DNA of 64,000 bases from Pelotomaculum schinkii (GTDB lineage: Bacteria; Bacillota; Desulfotomaculia; Desulfotomaculales; Pelotomaculaceae): positions 2,108,001-2,172,000 of the forward strand of contig NZ_QFGA01000001.1 in the NCBI RefSeq assembly GCF_004369205.1. Direction: 5' to 3'. Position numbers and translations under genes: made by a program. A model generated the notes under the pieces. That model ran no database searches, was not told the DNA's origin, and saw only the letters and a list, made by a program, of their open reading frames with translations. This document shows positions 26,962 to 34,781 of this stretch, one piece after another; the first letter of the stretch is position 1; the number at the start of each line of letters is the position of its first letter.

Positions 26962-27397
26962 GGATCAGCCAGGCGCCTCCGGCCATCATCAGAGTTCCGA
27001 TCAGGTTATAAAGACTAAACGGTATTTTGTTCATGCCAAAAAGTCCGAAGTGGTCCACCAAACTCGCTGTCAGGACCTGCGCCAGGACGATGGCAGTGGT
27101 GGCTGGAGCCACCCCTATCTTGGGAATAGCCCTGACGACACAATATATAATTATGACGCCCAGAATACCACCAAGGTAGGTATACCAGGGAGCCTGGGGT
27201 ATCTGGGCCAGGCAGCCGTCTCCCATACGGCAGACAAACAAGAGGACTGCAACCAGCAGGAGTCCGATGAGGTGAACAATAAAGGTGGTTTCCCATAAAC
27301 CAACTACTTTACCGAGCGCAGAATTTAATGTGCCCTGGATAGCCATAGCCACCCCGGAAAGAGCAGCAATGATCAGAGGTAAGAACTTAGGCGCCAT
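26951..27397 (-). CDS. DMT-family (YdcZ/DUF606-type) membrane protein
   Basis: The 148-residue protein has about five membrane helices and the half-size DMT pattern (AALSGVAMAIQGTLNSALGK; YLGGILGVIIIY; IVLAQVLTASLVDHFGLFG). Such proteins work as pairs or dimers; the substrate is unknown. It is convergent with the ZIP gene, with overlapping 3' ends and no room for a separate terminator. Confidence 0.85.
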   Translation of the reverse strand: MAPKFLPLIIAALSGVAMAIQGTLNSALGKVVGLWETTFIVHLIGLLLVAVLLFVCRMGDGCLAQIPQAPWYTYLGGILGVIIIYCVVRAIPKIGVAPATTAIVLAQVLTASLVDHFGLFGMNKIPFSLYNLIGTLMMAGGAWLILRQ

Positions 27398-27468
27398 AAT
27401 TGACTCCTCTACAACCTTTTTAACGTATTTTCTCCTTAAGTCCCTCCTTTATTCCCGGATAGTACCAC

Positions 27469-27590
27469 ACGCCGCTATCGCGGCGCCAGGTATCATGAAA
27501 ACACCGTGCGATTTTAATCGCACACGGCGCGCCAGCGCCGGACCTGGGCATCTAACATAACTATTGTGCGAATGAATTCACACCTCGTAT
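27469..27590 (-). repeat. R1 element, C-B-A orientation, nearly intact
   Basis: Flank GCCGCTATCGCGGCGCC is followed by box C GTGCGATTTTAATCGCAC (27506-27523), box B CGGCGCGCCAGCGCCG (27525-27540) and box A GTGCGAATGAATTCACAC (27566-27583). Confidence 0.85.
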
Positions 27591-27692
27591 TCAGAGTAGG
27601 TCGCCATGCCGTTGGCACATGCACAGACATGTGGTGTAACAGAAATGATTTCGGCAACATAAAATAAACCAAACAGCATACCGCATCAAGAG

Positions 27693-27953
27693 ATGAAAGG
27701 AGTTGTGTACATCTTGTACCGTTTATTGCCTATACTCATGATGCTGGCAGTAAGCCCCGACTCTGAGAAAAAGTTGGAAAACCTCAGTTCCTTCCTGACG
27801 GCAGCTAAAGATTCCGTAATGACCATTAGAAACGGCCTTGAGACATTTCAAGCCAATATGGCGCCGCTCATGATGAATCTGGCAGATAATAAATCAAACG
27901 CAGCAAGCCAATCCCAAACGGCCGAGGACAATGTGGCCCACCCCCCGGAATAA
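27693..27953 (+). CDS. Small hypothetical protein, paralogue of the 28055 gene
   Basis: Up to 86 residues. Its core (LPILMMLAVSPDSEKKLENL, then SVMTIRNGLETFQANM) matches the layout of the protein encoded at 28055, with the shared pattern hydrophobic stretch, P-[DE]-x-E, Asn-Leu, and IRNGL/IKNGL. The first ATG overlaps the AAAGGAG ribosome binding site, so translation more likely starts at the TTG at 27714, which also gives the same N-terminal length as the paralogue. The C-terminus is Ser/Gln-rich. No known family is recognised; no signal peptide or cysteines. Confidence 0.6.
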   Translation: MKGVVYILYRLLPILMMLAVSPDSEKKLENLSSFLTAAKDSVMTIRNGLETFQANMAPLMMNLADNKSNAASQSQTAEDNVAHPPE

Positions 27954-28054
27954 TCGACCTGTACTTTTAACCGCAACGAGCAGTCCTGCGAGAGGGCTTA
28001 CCGGCCGGGCTGCCGTTCTTGTCCGGCTTTTTATTTTTTTGTGGAGGTGTCAAA

Positions 28055-28246
28055 ATGAAACAGGCAGTAAACCCGATCCTCTTTTTACTGGCAAACAACC
28101 CTGAGACCGAGCAGAATTTGGAAGTCATGATGTCCATACTCCAAGTCACAAACGAAGCGGTAAAAAGCATTAAAAACGGCCTTGATAATTTTCACGAAAC
28201 CATACTTAAAATAAAAGACCAAACCCCTCACAACAGCAACCAGTAA
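28055..28246 (+). CDS. Small hypothetical protein, paralogue of the 27693 gene
   Basis: This 63-residue protein starts with an ATG preceded by GTGGAGGTG. It reads NPILFLLANNPETEQNLEVM and then VKSIKNGLDNFHETI, aligned almost without gaps to its upstream neighbour. A hydrophobic N-terminal third and an amphipathic helix in the second half suggest a small self-associating or membrane-near protein. About 100 bases separate the two genes. The function is unknown; nearby genes suggest a sporulation setting, which is inference only. Confidence 0.65.
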   Translation: MKQAVNPILFLLANNPETEQNLEVMMSILQVTNEAVKSIKNGLDNFHETILKIKDQTPHNSNQ

Positions 28247-28325
28247 AACGCTTAAAAGTACACCGTTATTAGATGTGCAAGTTGTTTATCATAATGACGT
28301 TCTTTGCCTCCGGCTGATCCAATAT

Positions 28326-28472
28326 GGCGCTAACGCGCCGTAGCTCTATTGAATCAAATCAACACAACCTTAAAAATCATAAACTCTACCGGCTCGGCTC
28401 CCTGCATGGTAAACCATACTGAGGCAAAAACGTGGACTGGCTTTTAAAATGTAGTTGCGAATTTATTCGTAG
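28326..28472 (+). repeat. Decayed R1 pieces: box B (28326-28339) and box A (28451-28472)
   Basis: GGCGCTAACGCGCC matches box B and TTGCGAATTTATTCGTAG is a weakened box A. The stretch 28247-28585 holds these pieces and the terminator at 28509 and no gene. Confidence 0.55.
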
Positions 28473-28508
28473 ATGACCTTACGACCTGCGATCAAAAAAG
28501 ACGCCTGC

Positions 28509-28572
28509 TAAGGGCCTGTTGAAAAAGGGCTGAGCGTTCTTCACGCTCAGCCCTTTTGTCAACAGGCCCTTA
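28509..28572. terminator. Bidirectional long-stem terminator
   Basis: The inner arms GGGCTGAGCG and CGCTCAGCCC flank a 7-base loop and are followed by TTTT on both strands; the outer stem TAAGGGCCTGTTGA/TCAACAGGCCCTTA lengthens the hairpin. It separates the plus-strand small genes from the minus-strand gene at 28586 and fits both 3' ends. Confidence 0.8.
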
Positions 28573-28585
28573 GGCGCCCCCTTTT

Positions 28586-29155
28586 TTATTTAAGCTGGTC
28601 CCATTTCATGATCTTAGGTACTTCTCTCTTTTCACCTCCGTCTTCCCTGCTTTTATCAATTTCCTTGAAACCCGGCTTGGCAGGACCTAGTTCACTGCCG
28701 CAGGATGGACCTGCGGTATCTTGCTGCTGGCTTGCCGCCGTTTTACCGGGAGGGCACATCAAACCTGACAGCATTCCCATCATCTTGCCCAGGTCAACGT
28801 TTTGACTAAGGGCCGCCAGCATATTGAGCAATGTGGCCGGGTTTATTCCCTGCCCCGTGGAATCCCCATTACTTTGGGAACCCAGCATTTTTAGCAGCGC
28901 ACCCAGCATGTTTTCCAGCGGCGGGCCTCCTGCCTGCGGCGTCCCGGCCATCAACGGAGGTAAAGGAAGCGTTGCCGGGGCAATGCCGGCGCTGCCGCCG
29001 TAACGCCGGTTAAGCAGATTCAATATACTCATTAAGTTTACAGAACTCAAATAAATCAGCATGGTATCCTGATCAATGCCGTATTTGGTCTGATGTTCAA
29101 GTATCCTGACCACAGAATCCTCAAGAGCGCCAGGACCGGCGCCGCCTTCCGTCAT
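28586..29155 (-). CDS. Hypothetical protein with Met/Leu-rich middle, sporulation cluster
   Basis: The 189-residue protein has a helical N-terminus (ILEHQTKYGIDQDTMLIYLS), a Gly/Pro-rich spacer, a Met/Leu-rich helix region (LENMLGALLKMLGSQ; LLNMLAALSQNVDLGKMMGM; MLSGLM) and a charged Lys/Glu-rich tail. AGGAGGG precedes the ATG. The low-complexity Met/Leu pattern resembles coat- or inclusion-associated proteins of spore formers, but I recognise no family. It lies 22 bases downstream of the YbaB-like gene, so the two are probably one operon. Confidence 0.65.
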   Translation of the reverse strand: MTEGGAGPGALEDSVVRILEHQTKYGIDQDTMLIYLSSVNLMSILNLLNRRYGGSAGIAPATLPLPPLMAGTPQAGGPPLENMLGALLKMLGSQSNGDSTGQGINPATLLNMLAALSQNVDLGKMMGMLSGLMCPPGKTAASQQQDTAGPSCGSELGPAKPGFKEIDKSREDGGEKREVPKIMKWDQLK

Positions 29156-29177
29156 ATCAATCCCTCCTAAGCGACAA

Positions 29178-29480
29178 TCAAAACATTCCCGGAATATTGG
29201 GGAAATTCATTCCTCCGGTCATTTTGCTTACCTCGCTTTTAATAATATTTTTTGACTCCACAATAGCTTTGTTTACGGTTTTTAGGATTAAAGACTCCAA
29301 TACGCCGGCCTGCTCCGGACGCAGCAGGGATGGTGCAATTTTAATGTCCTGCACTTCCTGATGCCCGTTGATAACAATCTTACAGGCTCCTCCCTCTTCG
29401 CTTATTTCTATGGTCATGTTTCTTAGTTCCTGCTGCATCTTTTGCACTTTTTCAATCAGTGCGCCCATGTTATTAATCAA
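29178..29480 (-). CDS. YbaB/EbfC-family nucleoid-associated protein paralogue
   Basis: About 100 residues with the YbaB pattern: an N-terminal helix (IEKVQKMQQELRNMTIEIS), a strand pair (GGACKIVINGHQEVQDIKIA), then a helical segment and a final TGGMNFPNIPGMF. YbaB proteins bind DNA as dimers. The usual copy sits next to recR and dnaX; this one is embedded in a surface/sporulation cluster and has an altered tail. A TTG at 29480 with GGGGG 10 bases upstream is the likely start; the ATG at 29468 is an alternative with no ribosome binding site. Confidence 0.75.
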   Translation of the reverse strand: MINNMGALIEKVQKMQQELRNMTIEISEEGGACKIVINGHQEVQDIKIAPSLLRPEQAGVLESLILKTVNKAIVESKNIIKSEVSKMTGGMNFPNIPGMF

Positions 29481-29611
29481 ACACGAAAGCCCCCTTTCAA
29501 AAACTAATTGCTGCAAAAAAAAAGCTGCTTTCCAACAGCTTCAACAGCTTGGAGACTGCTGATTTAGTGACAATTTAAAATTGCATGTCAAATAAGATGT
29601 GGAGTGTGGCT

Positions 29612-29639
29612 GCAATAGCTGGTGCGCCAGCCATTGCAG
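29612..29639. repeat. 28-bp near-perfect palindrome
   Basis: TGCAATAGCTGG and CCAGCCATTGCA pair with one mismatch around TGCG. It lies between the YbaB-like gene and the 29761 gene, in an otherwise empty 280-base gap. Confidence 0.5.
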
Positions 29640-29760
29640 CGTACCTTGAAATCCCCGGCGTATACAGCCAAACCCCGGCGGCAGTATTAACACCGGGGGT
29701 CAGCCAGTTGTCCCAAAAGATTCTTATATCCTAACATAAGTCTTTTCGCAAGTTCCGTCC

Positions 29761-30843
29761 TTATATCTGGGCCTCGCCAAGTGTTAGCGGAACGCACTCC
29801 AGCATCACGTCGTCGATTTTGACCGTATTGGTATTGGTAGAACCCGGCGTAAAGGCAAAACGGATCATAGCGGAGGCCACGTTTGTACCGGTAACCGGGG
29901 TGACAAACTGGACCTGGCTGTAAGATGTTTCAGGAATTCCTGTACTGGCCACGGTCTGGGTTCCAATACCAACCTGGATACCATTGTGATCAAAGAACAC
30001 AACCTCGGCAGTCAAGGAGAAATCGCTGACCCCCGCGCCGAAAACATCTTCTCTTACCCAGAAGGTGAGCCGGTACTGGCGCCCGCCCACGATGCCCCTG
30101 GTCACCATCTGGAACAGAGACCCCGGTAATAGTGGATTCAGACGACCAATCTCAGCTGCAAAGGCGCCGGCATGGGAAACGGTAGTCTGGGCTACATTGC
30201 TGGCGCCCCAGAAGACCGGGTGAGCAGCGTCCGCCCAGATTTCCAGGCCGGGATCCCTGGCCAGGTTCCCCCGCGGACACTCTCTCGGTCTGGGGCAGAT
30301 CTGTACAAAGATTTGGCGGTCCTCCACTACCTTGGCGGTAAGCTGGACAACAGCAGTCTGGTGAAGCCGGCTGGCTCTCTGGAGTTCCCAGTTGATATCC
30401 ACATCGATATTGTGGAACTGTATAAAGACATCGTTCCTGTTGGAAATTTTCCTGGGAGTCCGCAGTTCAACAAGCTTGGTGAAAGGAAGGTCTTCGGCTG
30501 TGTGTCTGACCTCATTATTCTTGTTGACAAAGAAAATCTGCTTGTGGATGGTGCCGCTGACAATCACCTTTTTGACCGTATATTCTCTCAAAACGCCGGG
30601 TATGCCTCCAAGTGGCACTAGAACGATATCACCAGATACGTTTTCATCAACGAATACCGCTGTTCCCCTAAGGTCACGTATAGAAGCAAGAATTTTGTCT
30701 ACCTTAATTGCAAGTTCGGGAAGGGTCATTGTACTTTCTACAACTTGCTCAACGTCAACTGCCTCAATGACAACCGGAACTTTGATTTCGATGCACGTCG
30801 CCGGTTGGGTCTCGGTGAAAAGATACTGAAATGGCACAGACAT
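29761..30843 (-). CDS. SPOCS (DUF3794) domain protein with C-terminal carbohydrate-binding-like domain
   Basis: The 360-residue protein has an N-terminal SPOCS-like region (about 15-190; VKKVIVSGTIHKQIFFVNKN, FTKLVELRTP and FIQFHNIDVDINWELQ) of the kind found in SipL and spore-coat proteins. From about residue 210 it switches to a jelly-roll-like domain (NLARDPGLEIW, GGRQYRLTFWVRED, VASAMIRFAFTPG, VKIDDVMLECVPL) typical of carbohydrate-binding modules. The combination suggests a coat or exosporium protein that binds a glycan. It has no signal peptide, as expected for proteins made in the mother cell. It sits downstream of the SPOCS-LysM gene in the same orientation. Confidence 0.75.
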   Translation of the reverse strand: MSVPFQYLFTETQPATCIEIKVPVVIEAVDVEQVVESTMTLPELAIKVDKILASIRDLRGTAVFVDENVSGDIVLVPLGGIPGVLREYTVKKVIVSGTIHKQIFFVNKNNEVRHTAEDLPFTKLVELRTPRKISNRNDVFIQFHNIDVDINWELQRASRLHQTAVVQLTAKVVEDRQIFVQICPRPRECPRGNLARDPGLEIWADAAHPVFWGASNVAQTTVSHAGAFAAEIGRLNPLLPGSLFQMVTRGIVGGRQYRLTFWVREDVFGAGVSDFSLTAEVVFFDHNGIQVGIGTQTVASTGIPETSYSQVQFVTPVTGTNVASAMIRFAFTPGSTNTNTVKIDDVMLECVPLTLGEAQI

Positions 30844-30900
30844 TCTCGTTAAACCTCCTTATATTTGATTATTTTAAAAAACCAACTGACCTTCGCTATT

Positions 30901-32448
30901 TCAGCCCATGGCCGGGCAAGGGATCTTGATAACCTGACCCACCTCGATGACATCCGGGTTGGTTATTTGTGGATTTAGCTCCAGGATCATTGGAACAGTT
31001 ACTCTATGAGCAGCCGCAATCTTTCCAAGGGTATCACCGGCCCTAACGACATAATCAATGGGCGGACAGGGGGTCTCGGTTGGAGTAACTGTTGGTACCA
31101 CTTCCTCAGGCACATAGACATCTTGCTGGATCATTTCGGTAACGGTTGCCGATACGCTCAGCACGACCTCGGTATGGACATCCACGCCAACCTGGTCAGC
31201 GCTTACGAACTCCGGCTCAACTGTTACGTCGACATCCATGTCCGGCTTGGCGTCCTCAACGATGACAAAGGTACGGAAATTAAGTTGCTGGTGCAAGGCG
31301 TGCACAGCCTGGTCAGGCTCGGTGCTCACGTAAACAATCTCCACATTTACGTAGCCACGGATGATAACTTTGCCCTTAAGTATTTTGGTATCGGTTATTT
31401 CAGCATGGTCGACAATTGCATCAAGGACTTTCATTATGTCGGGCTTCGACTCAGGAACTGCAATACTTTCTCTCAACACCACCTGGGTGTCCCCGGCTCC
31501 GATTTCGCGGTCTACTTTCAGCTTTCTCTTGGTATAACCTTCCTCATTCTTTAATAGGGTTGGGACATCATGCAAAGTCCTTGTTTCAGAAACAAACACG
31601 GTTAGCTTGATGATAACGTCCGCCCTCAGCGCAGGGTCGATTACCGGTTCTACATCCGCTGCTTCAACCTCTGCCAGCACGTGGACATTCATACCTGGCT
31701 GCGCATCCGGGACCTCCACGAAAGCACTGAATCTGATGGTATGGTGCAGGTCGTGAACCGACTGCCGGGGTTCGAATGCGACATAAAGGATCTGGAGTCT
31801 GACCTCGCCGTCTACAATGACCTTGTTGGCCACCAGTCTCTTATCGGTTATTACAGCCTCCGCCTTGACCTTGAGGATTTTTTCAACTTCCGGCTTTTCT
31901 TCAGGTACTTCAAATACGTCACTGACAATAATCTGCTTGGTTTCTTTGTCCCCAATCAGGTGCTCAACCGTAAGATCCGCAGTCTCCAGGGCCACATTTC
32001 CTGCAGGCGTTTCGGTAAGTATCTCCATCTCATCGACTTGGGTTATTTTTGCAAATGTACTCAATACTGCTGCAACGTCAAATTTACGCGGGTTCCTTCT
32101 GCTGGTAGTCAGGCTCACATCCTCGACTGTAAATTGAACAAAGTAGTCATCTCCAGGTTCGGCGCCCGGCACATCCACATAGGTCGTGAAATTCAAGTCG
32201 TCATCGAATGAGTGGACAGACTGATCCGGCTTAAAAGCAACGTAGGTCACTTGTATAGAGAGTGTTCCTTCTACAATAACTTTGTTGGGGACAACACTAA
32301 CGTTTCTAACTTTGGCGTCTGCTGTTTTTGACAGAATTTTTTCTACATCCGGCTTCGCTTCAGGAACTTCAATCTGTCCCTTGACTACGGTCTGGACTCT
32401 ATTTTCACCCTGGACCAGATTGACTTTAAGCCGTTCGGTTCCAGCCAT
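30901..32448 (-). CDS. Triple-SPOCS (DUF3794) protein with C-terminal LysM, SipL/SafA-like
   Basis: The 515-residue protein contains three SPOCS repeats (about 20-140, 180-300, 330-445), each opening with a VPEAKPDVEKIL/VPEEKPEVEKIL/VPESKPDIMKVL motif, then VIVEGTL/VIVDGEV/VIIRGYV and a VTYVAF-like strand. A Pro/Thr linker leads to a LysM domain (about 467-510; YVVRAGDTLGKIAAAHRVTV). This is the layout of SipL, the Clostridioides difficile protein that ties SpoIVA and the coat to the forespore. The ATG at 32448 follows AAAGGAGGAG. The mother-cell coat-basement role is inferred from the family. Confidence 0.85.
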   Translation of the reverse strand: MAGTERLKVNLVQGENRVQTVVKGQIEVPEAKPDVEKILSKTADAKVRNVSVVPNKVIVEGTLSIQVTYVAFKPDQSVHSFDDDLNFTTYVDVPGAEPGDDYFVQFTVEDVSLTTSRRNPRKFDVAAVLSTFAKITQVDEMEILTETPAGNVALETADLTVEHLIGDKETKQIIVSDVFEVPEEKPEVEKILKVKAEAVITDKRLVANKVIVDGEVRLQILYVAFEPRQSVHDLHHTIRFSAFVEVPDAQPGMNVHVLAEVEAADVEPVIDPALRADVIIKLTVFVSETRTLHDVPTLLKNEEGYTKRKLKVDREIGAGDTQVVLRESIAVPESKPDIMKVLDAIVDHAEITDTKILKGKVIIRGYVNVEIVYVSTEPDQAVHALHQQLNFRTFVIVEDAKPDMDVDVTVEPEFVSADQVGVDVHTEVVLSVSATVTEMIQQDVYVPEEVVPTVTPTETPCPPIDYVVRAGDTLGKIAAAHRVTVPMILELNPQITNPDVIEVGQVIKIPCPAMG

Positions 32449-32533
32449 ATTTACTCCTCCTTTCAAAACTTTTCTATACTAATATATGAGGGTGATTCAA
32501 AAAAGTGCTAAAAACGTAGCGTAAACGAAAAAA

Positions 32534-32567
32534 CGAAAGAAAGAGGAACCAGGTCCTCTTTCTTTCG
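32534..32567 (-). terminator. Terminator of the CAP-repeat gene
   Basis: CGAAAGAAAGAGGA and TCCTCTTTCTTTCG pair perfectly with a 6-base loop; on the minus strand TTTTTTCG follows. It lies 70 bases past the stop codon at 32638. Confidence 0.85.
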
Positions 32568-32637
32568 CTGCTAATTATTACTCTTTTTTGTAAAAAAAGG
32601 GTACGTTCATCTGAGCCCTAAGAAGGGGCGGCCGGAT

Positions 32638-34077
32638 CTAGCCATTAAACATCTGCACAAACATCTTGCCGTAAGGGCCTCCGCTGACTACACCTATCCC
32701 TACTTTGGTGTAGTTGCTGTTTAAGATATTGGCCCGGTGCCCCGACGAGTTCATTAAATTTGCGTGAGCGCTGCTAACCGTGGAAGCTCCGGCCAGGTTC
32801 TCTCCGGCATAGCTGTACTGCACGCCATACTTCTTCATCATATCGAACGGCGAACCGTAGGTGGGCGAAGTGTGGCTGAAATATCCATTGTCAATCATAT
32901 CCTGGGCCTTCATCCGGGCCAGTTTGACCAGGGTCGGGTCGCTTTGCAGGGGCTTCAGTCCCGCTTTTGCCCGCTCCTGGTTGACCAGATTAAGCATCTG
33001 CTGCTCGTCGGCGGTCAGACCGCTGTCCGTGGTAGGTGTTGTGGGTGTTGTGGGTGTTGTAGGTGTTGTGGGTGTTGTGGGTGTTGTGGGTGTTGTGGGT
33101 GTAGTTGGCGTAGTTGGGGTTGACTGAGAACCTGACACCGGCTTGATAAACATCTGTACAAACATCTTGCCGTAGGGCCCCCCGCTGACCACCCCAATAC
33201 CCACTTTGGTGTAGTTGCTGTTTAAGATATTGGCCCGGTGCCCCGACGAGTTCATTAAATTTGCGTGAGCGCTGCTAACCGTGGAAGCTCCGGCCAGGTT
33301 CTCTCCGGCGTAGCTGTACTGCACCCCATACTTCTTCATCATATCAAACGGCGAACCGTAGGTGGGCGAAGTGTGGCTGAAATATCCATTGTCAATCATA
33401 TCCTGGGCTTTCATCCGGGCCAGTTTGACCAGGGTCGGGTCGCTTTGCAGGGGCTTAAGTCCCGCTTTTGCCCGCTCCTGGTTGACCAGATTAAGCATCT
33501 GCTGCTCGTCGGCGGTCAGACCGCTGTCCGTTGGCGCCGGGGATTCTACCGGCGGCTGTGACGGAGTGGTAACTACCTTCTTCCCTCCGGCAAACATCTG
33601 CACGATAATCTTGTAATTACCGCTGGTGATCACCCCAACTCCAACCTGGTCAAAATTGCTGCTCAGCATTTTGGCCCGCGTTGTACTTGAATTCTGCAGC
33701 GCGCTAAAGGCTGAACCGATAGTTGGAGCTTTGGCAATGTTTTCTTCCGCGTAAACAAACTCGATCTGAGCGGCCTTCATCATATCCTGCTGAGACCCGT
33801 AGGTAGGCGAAGTGTGGCTGAAGTAACCGTTGGAGGCCATGTCCTGGGCTTTTATCCGGGCCAGGCCCGAAAGCGCCGGATTTACCGTGAGTTTCGCCAG
33901 ACCGGCGTTCGTCCGGACCTGGTTGATCAGGTCAACCATCTGCGATTCATCGGTAGTCAGGGGGACATAGACGTCTGCCGCCAGGGCTGTTCCCGTTAAG
34001 CCCAGGGTCAGCAGCAAGGCAAAAAGGAACATAAACACTAAGGATCTCGGCCTTAGGCCTTTTGACTGGAAGCTCAT
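32638..34077 (-). CDS. Secreted protein with three CAP (SCP/PR1-like) domains
   Basis: The 479-residue protein has a signal peptide (SLVFMFLFALLLTLGLTGTALA) and three CAP domains, at about 38-165, 185-310 and 355-479. Each has the motifs of bacterial YkwD-type CAP proteins (MLNLVNQERAKAGLKPL; MIDNGYFSHTSPTYGSP; AGENLAG; SSGHRANILN). Domains 2 and 3 are almost identical, also at DNA level (501-base period), and are joined by a (PTT)n linker encoded by a 9-base minisatellite at 33027-33120. CAP proteins occur at the cell or spore surface; no enzyme activity is established for this group. The ATG at 34077 has AAAGGGG 10 bases upstream. Its leader resembles a c-di-AMP riboswitch. Confidence 0.88.
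   Translation of the reverse strand: MSFQSKGLRPRSLVFMFLFALLLTLGLTGTALAADVYVPLTTDESQMVDLINQVRTNAGLAKLTVNPALSGLARIKAQDMASNGYFSHTSPTYGSQQDMMKAAQIEFVYAEENIAKAPTIGSAFSALQNSSTTRAKMLSSNFDQVGVGVITSGNYKIIVQMFAGGKKVVTTPSQPPVESPAPTDSGLTADEQQMLNLVNQERAKAGLKPLQSDPTLVKLARMKAQDMIDNGYFSHTSPTYGSPFDMMKKYGVQYSYAGENLAGASTVSSAHANLMNSSGHRANILNSNYTKVGIGVVSGGPYGKMFVQMFIKPVSGSQSTPTTPTTPTTPTTPTTPTTPTTPTTPTTPTTDSGLTADEQQMLNLVNQERAKAGLKPLQSDPTLVKLARMKAQDMIDNGYFSHTSPTYGSPFDMMKKYGVQYSYAGENLAGASTVSSAHANLMNSSGHRANILNSNYTKVGIGVVSGGPYGKMFVQMFNG
33027..33120. repeat. 9-bp minisatellite encoding the Pro-Thr-Thr linker
   Basis: About ten units of GTGTTGTGG (plus strand) with a few single-base variants encode the repeating PTT linker between CAP domains 2 and 3. 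Copy number is likely to vary by slippage. Confidence 0.85.
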
Positions 34078-34101
34078 GAGTTGATTTTCCCCTTTCTTTG
34101 T

Positions 34102-34257
34102 GCCTCCGGAGTTAGCTGACGGGTTCGGTAAAAAGAATAAACCTACCCTTTGAGAGGTGGGACGTGAGATCTGGGAAGCCGGGTGGTAATGCAGCCGTTG
34201 GGACATTTGCCGCAGACAGCGGAGCGCCTGTCATTTTCCCTCCAACACCCGCTTAAT
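34102..34257 (-). promoter_or_regulatory. Probable c-di-AMP (ydaO/yuaA-type) riboswitch
   Basis: On the minus strand, the leader of the CAP gene contains CCGAACCCGTCAGCTAAC followed by TCCGGAGGCA and AAAGAAAGGGG, close to the 3' half of known ydaO riboswitches (CCGACAGCTAACTCCGGAGGCA is the form I recall from Thermoanaerobacter). GGTAGG and TACC before it pair as expected. The 5' half is less clear: GGAGGGAAAATG, a GACAG/CTGTC hairpin and GCGGCAAATGTCC are in the right order but diverged. A repeat-like GTGGGACGTGAGAT lies between the halves (34158-34171). The 5' limit is approximate. Upstream, 34258-34781 shows no gene or recognisable element. Confidence 0.55.
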
Positions 34258-34781
34258 TGGCTGTTTGAATTTCCGCTTTCCGCAACTTTCGTCTAATGTC
34301 TCATTTCCTTTTTCTCATGTCTTGGCGCACGACTCAATGGGATTCACCCCTGAAATTGGTTCCTCCGTACCCAAATTTATTGAGATTCGGCCTTTATTCA
34401 GTCATCAAGCGCCAGTTAGCTGGTTATTTGGAAAGCTGCGCTATGCGCCCTTGCCAATTACAGCTGCCGGGCCTGCGACTAACATGGTAAAAAAAAATAG
34501 GCATGAACAAGATAATGCTTGTACAGCCTACTATACCTGCTAAAGGAACGCGATGGCAAAGCCGGTAATATTAGTTCAAGACCTAAAATATTAGCAACTA
34601 AGGTACTTAACTACTGACCTTTCAAATTAACACCTAATTAGAAATAGATGTTAAAATGTAGCAACCTGGCTTATAAAAGCTAAACAAATCTGATCTATAC
34701 AGGATAATTCAGATTTTCAATGGTTTTTTTATTCTTCTCTCAACATATTCAGGTATTTTCATAGCAGTTCCAAACCTGCTT

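Noticed and set aside
33027-33120. Short regular repeats considered as a CRISPR-like array
   Set aside because: The units are 9 bases, have no spacers and encode the PTT linker in frame.
34265-34543. Plus-strand frame of 92 codons antisense to the CAP gene leader
   Set aside because: It has no ribosome binding site or family match, and lies in the leader region upstream of the riboswitch-like element.
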